From Rhodobacteraceae bacterium UBA6213 (lineage in GTDB: Bacteria; Pseudomonadota; Alphaproteobacteria; Rhodobacterales; Rhodobacteraceae), in the NCBI GenBank assembly GCA_002421605.1, contig DISJ01000017.1:97938-161937 (forward strand): a stretch of 64,000 nucleotides of DNA, read 5' to 3'. Shown piece after piece: positions 26,307 to 35,094 of the stretch. The notes below the pieces were generated by a model that searched no databases, was not told the origin of the DNA, and was given only the letters and a program-made list of their open reading frames with translations. The translations under genes were made by a program, and so were the position numbers. The stretch's first letter is position 1, and every line of letters starts with the position of its first letter.

Positions 26307-27430
26307 GAAGCGCGCCCTTCTTTCATTTTCCTCTGAAACTTGGAAATCTCTGCGGCTATTGCAGACAGCCCGACGGTCCTTTCCACACCGCCGCGCGCGA
26401 TGGCCTCTTTCGGCATTCCAAACACCGTGCAGCTGGCCTCGTCCTGCGCGATGGTATTTGCGCCCACTTGGCGCATTTCCAACATGCCGCGCGCGCCGTC
26501 ATCGCCCATCCCCGTCATGATCACGCCCAGCGCGTTGGCGCCCGCGGCCTGCGCGGCCGAGCGGAACAGCACGTCCACCGAAGGGCGGTGTCGCGAAACG
26601 GGCGGCCCATCGCGCACCGCCACCCGATAATGGCGCCCGACGCGTTCGATGAGCAGGTGGTGGTTGCCCGGTGCAATCAGGGCCAAACCCGGTGCAAGCA
26701 TATCGCCGTGCGCGGCCTCGCGTACCGTAATTGCGCAAAGCCCGTCCATGCGCCGCGCGAAGGCGGCGGTAAAACCCTCGGGCATGTGCTGTACGATCGC
26801 GATGGGAGGGCACTCCCTGGGCAGCGCCCTGAGCACGCTCGCCAGCGCCTCCGTGCCGCCGGTCGACGCACCGATGGCAACCATGGGTTCGGCATCAATC
26901 TGCGTTGCGCGCCGTGGCGAGGCGGCGGGCAAAATGGCATCGGCGGTCAGCTTTTCTTCGACCCTGACGGGCGGCAAGATCCTGCGCCGGGTGCCAATCC
27001 GGGCGTGGGCTGCCGCGCGGGCGACATCGCAGATACGCATGCGCGCCTCGGCCAAAGCTTCGGCGCTCGCCACCTTTGGCTTGGCGATGACCTCAACTGC
27101 GCCCGCTTCCAAAGCCCGCATGAAGGTTTGCGAGCCCTCTTCCGTCAGGGTCGAGCAGATCACCACCGGGATCGGGCGCTGCGACATGATCTTTCGCAGA
27201 AAGGTCAGTCCGTCCATGCGCGGCATCTCGATGTCGAGAAAGATCACGTCCGGCAGATGCGTTTGCATCCTTTGCACGGCAACATAAGGATCAGACGCAA
27301 CGCCCATCACCTCCAGATCAGGCGCGCTTGCGATTATGTCAGACAGTGCGCTGCGCACCGCCGCAGAATCGTCAACGATCAGAACCTGGATCTTTCCGCT
27401 CGCCGCACGGGGTCCGGGACGGTCATTCAT
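26303..27430 (-). CDS. cheB: Chemotaxis response regulator protein-glutamate methylesterase
   Basis: 375 aa. An N-terminal receiver has the acidic pocket IVDD (20-21) and phospho-acceptor Asp66 in FLDIEMPRMDG. A linker follows at about 125-180. The C-terminal methylesterase has Ser189 (GASTGG), His215 (IVQHMPEGF) and Asp311 (MTGMGDDGARG). It demethylates or deamidates MCP glutamates/glutamines when phosphorylated by CheA. It is 15 bp after cheR and overlaps the next gene by 4 nt. cheD is absent from this cluster. Confidence 0.94.
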   Translation of the reverse strand: MNDRPGPRAASGKIQVLIVDDSAAVRSALSDIIASAPDLEVMGVASDPYVAVQRMQTHLPDVIFLDIEMPRMDGLTFLRKIMSQRPIPVVICSTLTEEGSQTFMRALEAGAVEVIAKPKVASAEALAEARMRICDVARAAAHARIGTRRRILPPVRVEEKLTADAILPAASPRRATQIDAEPMVAIGASTGGTEALASVLRALPRECPPIAIVQHMPEGFTAAFARRMDGLCAITVREAAHGDMLAPGLALIAPGNHHLLIERVGRHYRVAVRDGPPVSRHRPSVDVLFRSAAQAAGANALGVIMTGMGDDGARGMLEMRQVGANTIAQDEASCTVFGMPKEAIARGGVERTVGLSAIAAEISKFQRKMKEGRAS

Positions 27431-27445
27431 GCTTGTTCTCCAAAT

Positions 27446-28315
27446 TCACACAACGCGGAACACGCCCGTGCCGATCTGCTCAAAACCCATGCCGTTGCCG
27501 ATTGCCGCCTCGGTATGGCCGAGGATCAGAACACCGTAGGGGCGCAGGTGCCCAGCAAGACGGCGTACCACCGCCTTCTGCGTCGGCGGGTCGAAATAGA
27601 TCAGCACATTGCGCAAAAAGATCACGTCGACATCGCGATCGACTGAAAGCTTTTCGGCAATCAGGTTCAGTTGCTGAAAGCGCACGTGTCGGCGCAACTC
27701 GGGCACTATGCGGACATGGGCAAGGTTGCCTGCTCCGCGCTGTTGCAGGAAGTAGCGCATCTTCATCGCGTCAGGCACCGGAGCGATCATCGTAGCAGGA
27801 TAGATCGCGCGGTTCGCCTCGGCGACCATTTCGCAAGATACGTCTGTGCCCAGAACGGCAAACTCGAAAGGTGCCCCACCCTTCGCCGCCTCGGCAAGCA
27901 CCATTGCCGCGCTATAGGCCTCCGCCCCGTTGGAAGCTGCGGCACTCCACACCTTGATCCGGGGCGTGCCACCACGCGGGCGCGCATTCAAAAGCGCCGG
28001 AAGCAAGGTCTTGTCGAGCAAGTCGAAATGCGCCTTCTCGCGGAAGAAATCGGTCTTGTTGGTTGTGGCAAGGTGGATCAGCGCGTCCAGTTCGCCCGAA
28101 AGTCCACCACGCTCAAAGAGCATCCGGCAGTAGTCCGCGACATTGGCAAGGCCAAGCGAGGCCGCGCGTTTTTTGAGCTTGCCTTCCATATGCGCGCGCT
28201 TGGAGGGCGTCAGCCTGATGCCCGTCTGATCCTGAATCAGTGCGCCGAAGCGGGCAAAATCGGCGTCGCTCAAGCCTTGGAGGATGGGCATTTCACCGTC
28301 GCGAAGGGCTTTCAT
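27446..28315 (-). CDS. cheR: Chemotaxis protein methyltransferase
   Basis: 289 aa. SAM-dependent methylation of MCP glutamates. The N-terminal helical domain (DADFARFGALIQDQTGIRLTPSKR) and the catalytic domain (VWSAAASNGAEAYSAAMVL, LGTDVS, FLRNVLIYFD) are all present. The SAM-loop motif reads NGAEAYS where the commonest form is TGEEPYS, so one acidic residue is replaced by Ala while the second Glu is kept. No C-terminal TPR or pentapeptide-binding extension. It begins 98 bp after cheW, the largest gap in the core operon. Confidence 0.92.
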   Translation of the reverse strand: MKALRDGEMPILQGLSDADFARFGALIQDQTGIRLTPSKRAHMEGKLKKRAASLGLANVADYCRMLFERGGLSGELDALIHLATTNKTDFFREKAHFDLLDKTLLPALLNARPRGGTPRIKVWSAAASNGAEAYSAAMVLAEAAKGGAPFEFAVLGTDVSCEMVAEANRAIYPATMIAPVPDAMKMRYFLQQRGAGNLAHVRIVPELRRHVRFQQLNLIAEKLSVDRDVDVIFLRNVLIYFDPPTQKAVVRRLAGHLRPYGVLILGHTEAAIGNGMGFEQIGTGVFRVV

Positions 28316-28413
28316 TTCGGGTGCCTACGAGCGTTGTTTCAAGAAAATAGCGTGGCCGGACTACCTACTGGCGCTGTGGAGGGATCGCCGGAGGGCGACC
28401 CCTCTGATCGAAA

Positions 28414-28878
28414 TCAGGCGAGGTCGAACACTGCCATATCGTCAGTTCCGAACACCCGCTCGAAATCCAGGACGGTAACGAACTTACCGTTTCGCCGCCC
28501 GATCCCGGCAATCGTTTCAGCGCGCCATCCTGCGGCGGCGCCTGGCGGCGGCTCCAACCTGTCGGAATCGAGCACGGTGACCTCGTGGACACGATCGACC
28601 TTGACCCCGATCACGGTATCCGCGCCTGCGACCGTGGCAGTAATCACCATCACCCGCGTATCGCCGTCGTCCTCAGCGGGCATGAACCCCAACTTCAGTC
28701 GCAGATCGAGTACCGGCACGCCCTGACCGCGCACATCAATCATTCCCAGCAGATGGGACGGGGCGCCGGGCAGCCTTGCGACGGGTTGCAGCTCCAGAAT
28801 CTCGCGAACCCGCTCGACCGGCATAGCGAGCAGTTCGCCCGCAATGCCAAGGGTCACATATTGGGCGCTCTGGGCCAT
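28414..28878 (-). CDS. cheW: Chemotaxis adaptor CheW (first copy, receptor side)
   Basis: 154 aa, one CheW (SH3-like) domain. Motifs are YVTLGIAGELLAMPVERVREIL, ARLPGAPSHLLGMIDVRGQGVPVLDLR and VIGVKVDRVHEVTVLD. It links MCP signalling tips to CheA. Its start overlaps the mcp stop as TGATG, so translation is coupled. It is the shorter of two cheW genes in the operon. Confidence 0.93.
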   Translation of the reverse strand: MAQSAQYVTLGIAGELLAMPVERVREILELQPVARLPGAPSHLLGMIDVRGQGVPVLDLRLKLGFMPAEDDGDTRVMVITATVAGADTVIGVKVDRVHEVTVLDSDRLEPPPGAAAGWRAETIAGIGRRNGKFVTVLDFERVFGTDDMAVFDLA

Positions 28879-30551
28879 CAGGCCGCCCTCCCGCGCCGCC
28901 CCGAGGCACGCTCGAAATCGGCATCAAGCGCGTCCTCGCCACCTGAGATGTCAAATGCAAAGCCGCCCTCCTGCTTTGTCCGCCGCGCAGCGCTGGTGGT
29001 TGCCGGTTTGACCCGTGCGCTCGCCGCCGGGCGTGTTTGGGCCGCCTGTTCACCCGCACTAGAGAACCTGAAAAAGCTGATGCTGCGCTGCAACCGGTCC
29101 GCCTGATGCGACAGTTCCGAAGCTGCCGAAGACAACTCCTCAGATGCCGAGGTGTTCTGCTGTGTGACCGTGTCAAGCTGCTGAATAGCCTCGCTGATCT
29201 GGCTTGCACCGGCGTTCAGCTCGCTGTTGGCGGCCGAGATCTCAGCCACCAGTTCCGAGGTCTTCTGGATATCGGGCACCAAGCTTCTGAGCAGATCGCC
29301 CGCCGCCTGCGCCGAACGCACTGTCTCGCCTGAAAGCCCCGAAATCTCGGTCGCGGCCTCTTGCGAGCGCTCGGCCAGTTTGCGCACTTCTGCTGCCACC
29401 ACGGCAAAGCCGCGCCCATGCTCGCCTGCCCGTGCCGCCTCGACCGCAGCGTTCAGCGCCAGAAGATCTGTCTGACGCGCAATCTCTTGCACCACCATGA
29501 TTTTTTCAGCGATGGTCTGCATGGCTTCAACCGCCTTGCCAACCGCCTCGCCACTGGTTTCGGCGTCCTTGGCCGCCTTGCGGGCAATATTTTCAGTCTG
29601 CGCGGTGTTTTCGGCGTTCTGCTTGATATTGGCTGCCATCTGCTCAACCGAAGCCGAGGTTTCCTCGGTAGAGGAGGCTTGTTCCTGCGCGCCCTGGCTC
29701 AACTGATCGGCGCTGGCCGAGGTCTCCTCGCTTCCGGCGGCAACGTTGCGCGCGGCAGAGGCGACGTCGCCGACCACATCCTTGAGGCGATCTGTCATGC
29801 TGCCAAGCGCGTCGATAAGGTCCTTGATTTCGTCATTAGACTTCACGTTCGCCTTGGCATCCAAGTCTCCATCCGCCACCGATCTGGCAATGCCAAGTGC
29901 GGTCGAAATACCACGACTGATGCTGAGCGTGATCCAGATAGCCAAAGCAGCTGCAAGTGCGATGACGGTCGCGCCAAGCGCGAGCATCACCGTCCGCCCC
30001 GACTCGTAGGCCGCGTTGGCCTCGGCGGCGCTTTCGTCCACCAACTGGCCCTGATAGTTTCGCAAGTCACCGATGGCCTCGATGAAAGTCTTCAGCGCGG
30101 GGATGAGGGTCGTGTTCACCTCGCGCTCGGCGGCATCAGCTTGTCCGGAATTGACGAGCCTGCTGATCTCGCCGAAGGATGCGACGTAGGGCTTTCGGGC
30201 CTCATTGATTTTGGCCAGATACTCTCGCCCTTGTGGCTTTGTCACCGTTACTGCCAGTTCCTCGAGCCTGTCGTTGATGTCGCTCACGTTTGCGGCCATG
30301 CGCTCTGCAATCACAGCCCTTTCGCTCGGCGTCGTTGCCAGAACTGTCTCGAAATTGGCGCGGGCGTTATCCTCAACTTCTGCAGCGATCTCGTTGATGG
30401 TTGCGACCTTTACCCAATAGTTGTCGGTCACGGTGTGCAAGGCTTCGTTGAGGCTGCGAAGGTTCAGATATCCGGCTCCCATGCCAGCAGCCGCCAGCAC
30501 CACAACCACGGTGAAGGCCGCGGCCAGCTTGAATTTCAGCGTAACTCTCAT
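28878..30551 (-). CDS. Methyl-accepting chemotaxis protein with 4HB sensor domain
   Basis: 557 aa transmembrane receptor. TM1 covers about 8-28 (KLAAAFTVVVVLAAAGMGAGY), a periplasmic four-helix-bundle sensor about 30-185, and TM2 about 189-210 (VMLALGATVIALAAALAIWI). HAMP follows, then the signalling domain with the canonical tip ARQTDLLALNAAVEAARAGE and GRGFAVVAAEVRKLAERSQ. The C-terminal tail is about 60 residues, basic then acidic, without a CheR-binding pentapeptide. The sensed ligand is unknown. It lies between the two cheW genes, whose products probably couple it to CheA. Confidence 0.92.
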   Translation of the reverse strand: MRVTLKFKLAAAFTVVVVLAAAGMGAGYLNLRSLNEALHTVTDNYWVKVATINEIAAEVEDNARANFETVLATTPSERAVIAERMAANVSDINDRLEELAVTVTKPQGREYLAKINEARKPYVASFGEISRLVNSGQADAAEREVNTTLIPALKTFIEAIGDLRNYQGQLVDESAAEANAAYESGRTVMLALGATVIALAAALAIWITLSISRGISTALGIARSVADGDLDAKANVKSNDEIKDLIDALGSMTDRLKDVVGDVASAARNVAAGSEETSASADQLSQGAQEQASSTEETSASVEQMAANIKQNAENTAQTENIARKAAKDAETSGEAVGKAVEAMQTIAEKIMVVQEIARQTDLLALNAAVEAARAGEHGRGFAVVAAEVRKLAERSQEAATEISGLSGETVRSAQAAGDLLRSLVPDIQKTSELVAEISAANSELNAGASQISEAIQQLDTVTQQNTSASEELSSAASELSHQADRLQRSISFFRFSSAGEQAAQTRPAASARVKPATTSAARRTKQEGGFAFDISGGEDALDADFERASGRRGRAA

Positions 30552-30553
30552 CG

Positions 30554-31069
30554 TCAGGTCCTTTCTTCGACGTCCGGGGACGCGCCTTTGGCCCCGTCAT
30601 TGCTGAATATCCGCCCGAGTTCGGGAAGGATGATGAATTGTTCATTAAGCCGGGCGATGCCCTGCACGTAGTCTTGCCGCCAGCGCATGCCCACGCTCGG
30701 AGCATCCTCGAGCGTTGAAAGCGCGATGTCGGCGACGGTATGCACCCGGTCGGCGAGCAGGCCGACGATCATCGGCTCGCCGTCGAGGGCGATTTCGATC
30801 ACCACGATCCGCGTGTCAGCATCCGGCGGTGGCCGCTCCATGCAGAACTTGACGCGCAGATCGGCCAACGGCACCACGCGACCACGCACATTGATCAACC
30901 CGCCCAGAAAGGCCGGGGCATTCGGCACCTCGGTGATCGGTACCATATCGAGAATCTCGCGCACCCGGCTCGCCTCAATGGCAAAGATTTCGCCACCAAG
31001 TTCCAATGTGAGTGCCAGCATGGTCTCGCCTGAAGGTGGCGCAGCGATATCTCTTGCGATCTTCGTCAT
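30554..31069 (-). CDS. cheW: Chemotaxis adaptor CheW (second copy, CheA side)
   Basis: 171 aa with one CheW domain: LTLELGGEIFAIEASRVREILDMVPITEVPNAPAFLGGLINVRGRVVPLADLRVKF, then VGLLADRVHTVADI. It has about 14 extra N-terminal residues and a C-terminal extension relative to the other cheW. Start overlaps the cheA stop by 4 nt. Two divergent adaptors flanking one MCP suggest either mixed arrays or docking of receptors encoded elsewhere. Confidence 0.93.
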   Translation of the reverse strand: MTKIARDIAAPPSGETMLALTLELGGEIFAIEASRVREILDMVPITEVPNAPAFLGGLINVRGRVVPLADLRVKFCMERPPPDADTRIVVIEIALDGEPMIVGLLADRVHTVADIALSTLEDAPSVGMRWRQDYVQGIARLNEQFIILPELGRIFSNDGAKGASPDVEERT

Positions 31070-33066
31070 GCCGCCCGTTCCTCCTGTTCCTTGCGCAGCC
31101 GGCTTTCAAAGCGTTGCCCCCTGCGCACGAGGTGGGCGACATCAAGGATCAGGGCGACCGTGCCATCTGCCATGATGGTCGCACCGGCAAAGGTCTCGAT
31201 ATCCGAGTGCAGCCGCGACAACGACTTGATGACCGTCTGGTTGTTGCCGAGGATCTGGTCGACCACGAGGCCCACGCGCTGATCGCCAGTGGATACGATG
31301 ACCACCTTGGGGTGTTGCTCATCCGGCGCCTTGGTTGCGAAAAGTTCGCGCAGGCGCAGAAACGGCACCAGCTTTTCTCGAATATTGAGAAAGTTGCGCC
31401 CTCTGCTGCCATCGGTCGCTTGAGAAAGTTCGACGCATTCTTCCACCGCTGAAAGCGGAATCGAGTAGCGGCTTTGGCCAACGCGCACCAGCATCCCTTC
31501 GATGATGGCGAGCGTGAGCGGCAGGCGCAGCGTCACCGTCGTCCCCTGCCCGCGCTGCGAGATCACATCAATGCGCCCCCGCAGCGCCTCCATGGTACGA
31601 TGGACCACGTCCATTCCCACGCCACGTCCCGAAAGGGCGCTAACCTGCTCGGCGGTAGAAAAGCCGGGGTGGAAGATGAATTGATGGAGCTGGTGCTCCG
31701 ATGTCGTGGCGCCGGGGGTAATCAGCCCCGAATCCTCGGCTTTTCGCCGGATTCGCTCGGTATCAAGCCCGGCGCCATCATCGCTGATGGTGATCGCAAC
31801 TTCCGCCCCTTCATGCACCGCCGACAGTCTGACCGTGCCACGCCGCGACTTGTGCGCCGCCATACGGATTTCGGGAGGTTCCTGACCGTGATCCATGGCA
31901 TTTCGGATGATATGGACCAGCGGGTCCGCGAGGCTCTCAATCACCGTCTTGTCGAGTTCGGTCTGCTCGCCCGATGTGATGAAATCCACATCCTTGCCCA
32001 ATTGCGATGACAGATCGTGCACAAGCCTTCGGAAACGGCTGAACAGCGTCCCGATAGGCACCATGCGGATACCCATTGTCGTGTCGCGCAGGCCCGCGGA
32101 AAGGCGCTCGATCTCTTCGTTGACCGCCAGAAGGCTCGGGTTGCGGCTTTCCACCGCAATCTGCGACAGGCGCGCCTGCGCAATTACGAGTTCGCCAACC
32201 CGGTCGAGCAATTCGTCAAGCCGCTCGGCGGGAACGCGCAGCGACATGCTTTCGCGTGCGGGTCCCGATTCCTTCTCGGCCTTGGCCGTCTGAGGCCTTG
32301 CCACCTCGCGCGGCGCGTCGATGGCAAAAGGCGCCTCGGATCTGGGGTCGGGCACTGCTTCGATTTGCAGCTTCATCCCATCCTGAACGAACAGGAACAC
32401 GTCCTCAATATCATTCACCGAGCAATCGGACCGCAGGCTGACATCCCAACTCAGATAACAGACCTCTGGATCAATATCATCGATGCGTGGAAGGCCTGCC
32501 GTGTCAGCGCGAACGTTGCATTCGCCTAGCGCGCGCAACTCGTCGAGCAAAAGAACTGGGTTCGCCCCCAGCGACAACGCATCCTCGGGCAGGCGGAAAC
32601 GAATGCGCCATTCTACCTCAACGCCTTTCACATGCGTTGTTGCATCGTTTTTGCTCGTGCCGCTCGCCGTCTGCGCCTGCTCTGCATCCTCGCCGCCATT
32701 GCCAACGATATCCCGCAGGCGCGCGAGTATCGGCAAACCGGCTGGCGCATGCACATTTGGCTCGGCAATCAGGTTGGCGATATGGTCTTTGGCTGCCAGC
32801 GCCACCCGCACAAGGCCGACGGTGGGCGCGGCGGCGCCTCTGCGCACCCGATCGAACGCGGTTTCAAACTCATGTACGAACTCCGCCACTTCGATAAACC
32901 CGAACATCGCGCCCGAGCCTTTGATCGTGTGCAGCGCACGAAAGGCGCAATCGATCAGATCCTTATCGTCGAGCGCTGCGTCCAGATCGAGCAAAGCCCG
33001 CTCGAGTTGCTCAAGAACATCCTGTGCTTCCTGGCGGAAGGTTTCTGCGGGATCGTCCAGTGTCAT
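31066..33066 (-). CDS. cheA: Chemotaxis histidine kinase CheA
   Basis: 666 aa. The P1 HPt domain has phospho-acceptor His46 (ALHTIKGSGAMFG). A CheY/CheB-binding P2-like domain spans about 150-250. P3 dimerisation (about 275-335, VPAERLDELLDRVGELVIAQARL) follows. The P4 kinase has N-box HIIRNAMDHG, G1 DDGAGLDTERI, and G2 GRGVGMDVV with GQGTTVTLRLP. The P5 CheW-like regulatory domain forms the C-terminal ~130 residues. All catalytic elements are intact. It overlaps cheY upstream and cheW downstream by 4 nt each. Confidence 0.95.
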   Translation of the reverse strand: MTLDDPAETFRQEAQDVLEQLERALLDLDAALDDKDLIDCAFRALHTIKGSGAMFGFIEVAEFVHEFETAFDRVRRGAAAPTVGLVRVALAAKDHIANLIAEPNVHAPAGLPILARLRDIVGNGGEDAEQAQTASGTSKNDATTHVKGVEVEWRIRFRLPEDALSLGANPVLLLDELRALGECNVRADTAGLPRIDDIDPEVCYLSWDVSLRSDCSVNDIEDVFLFVQDGMKLQIEAVPDPRSEAPFAIDAPREVARPQTAKAEKESGPARESMSLRVPAERLDELLDRVGELVIAQARLSQIAVESRNPSLLAVNEEIERLSAGLRDTTMGIRMVPIGTLFSRFRRLVHDLSSQLGKDVDFITSGEQTELDKTVIESLADPLVHIIRNAMDHGQEPPEIRMAAHKSRRGTVRLSAVHEGAEVAITISDDGAGLDTERIRRKAEDSGLITPGATTSEHQLHQFIFHPGFSTAEQVSALSGRGVGMDVVHRTMEALRGRIDVISQRGQGTTVTLRLPLTLAIIEGMLVRVGQSRYSIPLSAVEECVELSQATDGSRGRNFLNIREKLVPFLRLRELFATKAPDEQHPKVVIVSTGDQRVGLVVDQILGNNQTVIKSLSRLHSDIETFAGATIMADGTVALILDVAHLVRRGQRFESRLRKEQEERAA

Positions 33067-33431
33067 GCGCCTATCACCCTCTTGATTGCCGCGAGGAGCT
33101 GGTTCTGGTCAAACGGCTTGACGATCCAACCGATCGCGCCCGCAGCCTTGGCTTCGCGCTTGGAGGCCTCGTCCGATTCGGTTGAAAGAAAAATGATCGG
33201 AATGCCGCGGCTCGACGGATGGGCGCGAAATTTTCTGATAAATTCCAAGCCGTTCATATTTGGCATGTTGAGATCTGTAATAATGGCGCCGTATGCGCCT
33301 GCCGTCGCCTTCGAATACCCTTCGGCGCCGTCGCAAGCCTCATCGACTTTAAAGCCAGCAGCGCTCAGGGTCATCGAGATCATCTGCCTTACTGACTGCG
33401 AGTCGTCGATCGTGAGTACAGCCTTGCTCAT
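33063..33431 (-). CDS. cheY: Chemotaxis response regulator CheY (operon copy)
   Basis: 122-aa single receiver domain. The acidic pocket is DD at residues 9-10 and the phospho-acceptor is Asp53 in IITDLNMPNMNG. The switch Thr/Ser is in IIFLSTES and the conserved Lys in WIVKPFD. It overlaps the cheA start by 4 nt. The sequence is closely related to the second cheY 285 bp upstream, indicating duplication. It could be the flagellar-motor regulator or a phosphate sink; sequence alone does not decide. Confidence 0.92.
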   Translation of the reverse strand: MSKAVLTIDDSQSVRQMISMTLSAAGFKVDEACDGAEGYSKATAGAYGAIITDLNMPNMNGLEFIRKFRAHPSSRGIPIIFLSTESDEASKREAKAAGAIGWIVKPFDQNQLLAAIKRVIGA

Positions 33432-33715
33432 TTTTCGTCCTTGCAGGATTTCATAGTGTTAGGATATCTCTCGGTGGTACCGGGGCGTCAAATCCATTTT
33501 ACACCGGGCCTCAACGCATAACGCAACACAAACGCAATATGACAGATCTGTCGAAATTTAATAACCTCCACACCGGCAACTTTATTACGCCAAACCACCT
33601 ATCCATTTTTCTGCTTTCGATCTTTCCACAAATCACGTTTGCCCCTCATTCTCCATGAAACCGCTGCCATTCAGGCTGCAAAACCAAGCAAACCAGACGT
33701 GCAAAACCCGATCCA
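33432..33715. other. AT-rich spacer between the two cheY genes
   Basis: 284 bp with visibly lower GC than the genes around it. A perfect 12-bp palindrome GACAGATCTGTC lies at 33541-33552, about 110 bp upstream of the operon cheY, and is a candidate operator for a promoter here. Short poly-T/A stretches near 33600 may hold a promoter. No credible ORF or RNA gene seen. Confidence 0.35.
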
Positions 33716-34222
33716 TCATCTACTTGCGCTTGGGGTAGCGTCGCTTTCAACGATACCAGGTGCCGCAACCTGCAGCATCGTTGCGCCCCAAAGGGTTTTG
33801 CGGTTAACCTGATGCCCACCCATCTTCTCAAGCCCGAGCCCTCGACCAATGCAGGTAATATCTGCTACCCTGTTGATTTCTATACACAGCTGCTTTCGAT
33901 CAAACGGCTTGACGAACCAGCCAACTGCACCAGCAGCCTTTGCCTCGCGCTTGGAAGAAGCGTCAGACCTTGCAGAAACAAAAATGATTGAAACACCATG
34001 ACTCGAAGGATGTGCGCGGAATTTCCTGATAAACTCCAAGCCGCTCATATTTGGCATGTTGCTGTCCGTTATTATAACATCGTATGCTCCTAGAATTGCT
34101 TTCGAATATCCTTCTATTCCGTCACGTGCCTCATCTACACTAAAACCTAATGCGCGCAGGTTTATCGAAAGCACCTGTCTTGCTGATGGAGAATCGTCAA
34201 CTATGAGCGCGGACCCAGTCAC
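33716..34222 (-). CDS. Second CheY-like receiver protein with non-homologous C-terminal tail
   Basis: 168 aa. Residues 1-118 are a receiver closely similar to the operon CheY (shared MPNM-x-GLEFIRKFRAHPSS, SKREAKAAGA-x-GW, VKPFD); the pocket DD (9-10), Asp53 and Lys are kept. After INRV, where the paralogue ends VIGA-stop, this protein runs on for about 48 residues (DITCIGRGLGLEKMGGHQV..) with no visible receiver or output fold. The tail looks like loss of the original stop. Base composition is AT-richer than the operon. It may be a phosphate sink or a decaying duplicate. Confidence 0.75.
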   Translation of the reverse strand: MTGSALIVDDSPSARQVLSINLRALGFSVDEARDGIEGYSKAILGAYDVIITDSNMPNMSGLEFIRKFRAHPSSHGVSIIFVSARSDASSKREAKAAGAVGWFVKPFDRKQLCIEINRVADITCIGRGLGLEKMGGHQVNRKTLWGATMLQVAAPGIVESDATPSASR

Positions 34223-34523
34223 ATATTGTCCTTACGTGGCTTCATTTCGTTCACATCTTGAATCACCGTCTTTGCCTCTGGTCTAGCATCTGATTAAACT
34301 CGACCAGAAGGCAAACACTGCTCGCATAATGACAACACTAGCGCTCAAGCATTTAAGCAAAGTAAATTATGAAAATGCGCGGGCACATTTTTTCATTCGC
34401 CTTTCTGCTTTACTGCGCTGCCGTCAGTATTAATATGTCGGGCAGCAACCTCGCCGCTGTGACGGGCGGGTCATGAGCGCGACGGGCACCCGCTGGTCGC
34501 AGAATATCAACGTCTGCGGCAGA
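34223..34523. other. AT-rich intergenic region upstream of the second cheY
   Basis: 301 bp, markedly AT-rich in its centre (around 34290-34440), between the STAS gene and the second cheY, both minus strand. It probably carries the promoter of the second cheY. No RNA gene, repeat or coding frame of credible quality was recognised. Confidence 0.3.
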
Positions 34524-34853
34524 TTAGCTGACGACATTGATCTCTTCTGCAGAAACGCCAACCGAGCGCATGAACGCTGCAAGCGCGCCCTCCTCAAAAC
34601 CCGCGATTTCCAGGCGCGCGCCGCGTTCGGCTGCACTGCGTGTCGCCGCGATCAGCAGTTGCACGATGCTGGTATCGACCGCGCTCAGCCCGCGCACGTC
34701 GATGCAGGCAGACCCTGCGCCTATCGCTTGCGCCAGCGCGCGCCGCACCGCATCCGCCTCGCGAATACCCAGATTGCCCTCAAGCTTCGTAGCCTTCTGA
34801 TTGTACGGCGGTGCATTTTTCGTCTTCGCTAGGGAACCCGATCTCTTCGCCAT
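34524..34853 (-). CDS. STAS-domain protein at the head of the che cluster
   Basis: 109 aa from the ATG at 34853, with GGAAGG upstream. A single STAS (anti-sigma-antagonist / MlaB-like) domain: LEGNLGIREADAVRRALAQAI, CIDVRGLSAVDTSIVQLLIAATRSA, ARLEIAGF. The DTS motif holds the usual phosphorylatable Ser/Thr position. STAS proteins accompany some non-standard chemosensory operons; here it is about 300 bp upstream of the second cheY on the same strand. Its partner kinase or phosphatase is not in the window. Confidence 0.75.
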   Translation of the reverse strand: MAKRSGSLAKTKNAPPYNQKATKLEGNLGIREADAVRRALAQAIGAGSACIDVRGLSAVDTSIVQLLIAATRSAAERGARLEIAGFEEGALAAFMRSVGVSAEEINVVS

Positions 34854-34974
34854 TGGCAGACCTTCCGTAAACCCGTTCGTTCTCCGGTTTACGCGCCAAA
34901 CATTGACCAAGCTCTAACGGGTTTGCCTCCGGCACAGCCCAGCCTCAACGCCCCTCGGCGGCAATTTCTGAACT

Positions 34975-35051
34975 TGGCGATCCCGGCAGGACTCGAACCT
35001 GCAACATCCTGATTAGAAGTCAGGTGCTCTATCCAATTGAGCTACGGGACC
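34975..35051 (-). tRNA. tRNA-Arg (anticodon TCT)
   Basis: Read on the minus strand it begins GGTCCCG and ends CGGGATC plus discriminator G and an encoded CCA. The D-arm (GCTC..GAGC), anticodon arm with loop CTTCTAA (anticodon TCT) and T-arm GGTTCGAGTCC are all present. The acceptor stem is 7 bp with one G-U pair. TCT reads AGA (and AGG by wobble) arginine codons, which are rare in this GC-rich genome. No integrase or attachment-site duplication was seen beside it. Confidence 0.96.
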
Positions 35052-35094
35052 GGTCGCGCCCTTTTCCTATGGCAGGCATCGGCGCGCAAGCCCT

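Noticed and set aside
29361..30671. Plus-strand open frame of 436 codons opposite the mcp gene
   Set aside because: Antisense to a well-supported receptor gene; its composition follows from codon-position bias.
34975..35051. tRNA-Arg as an integration site for a genomic island
   Set aside because: No integrase gene, no duplicated tRNA 3' end and no mobile genes were found on either side.
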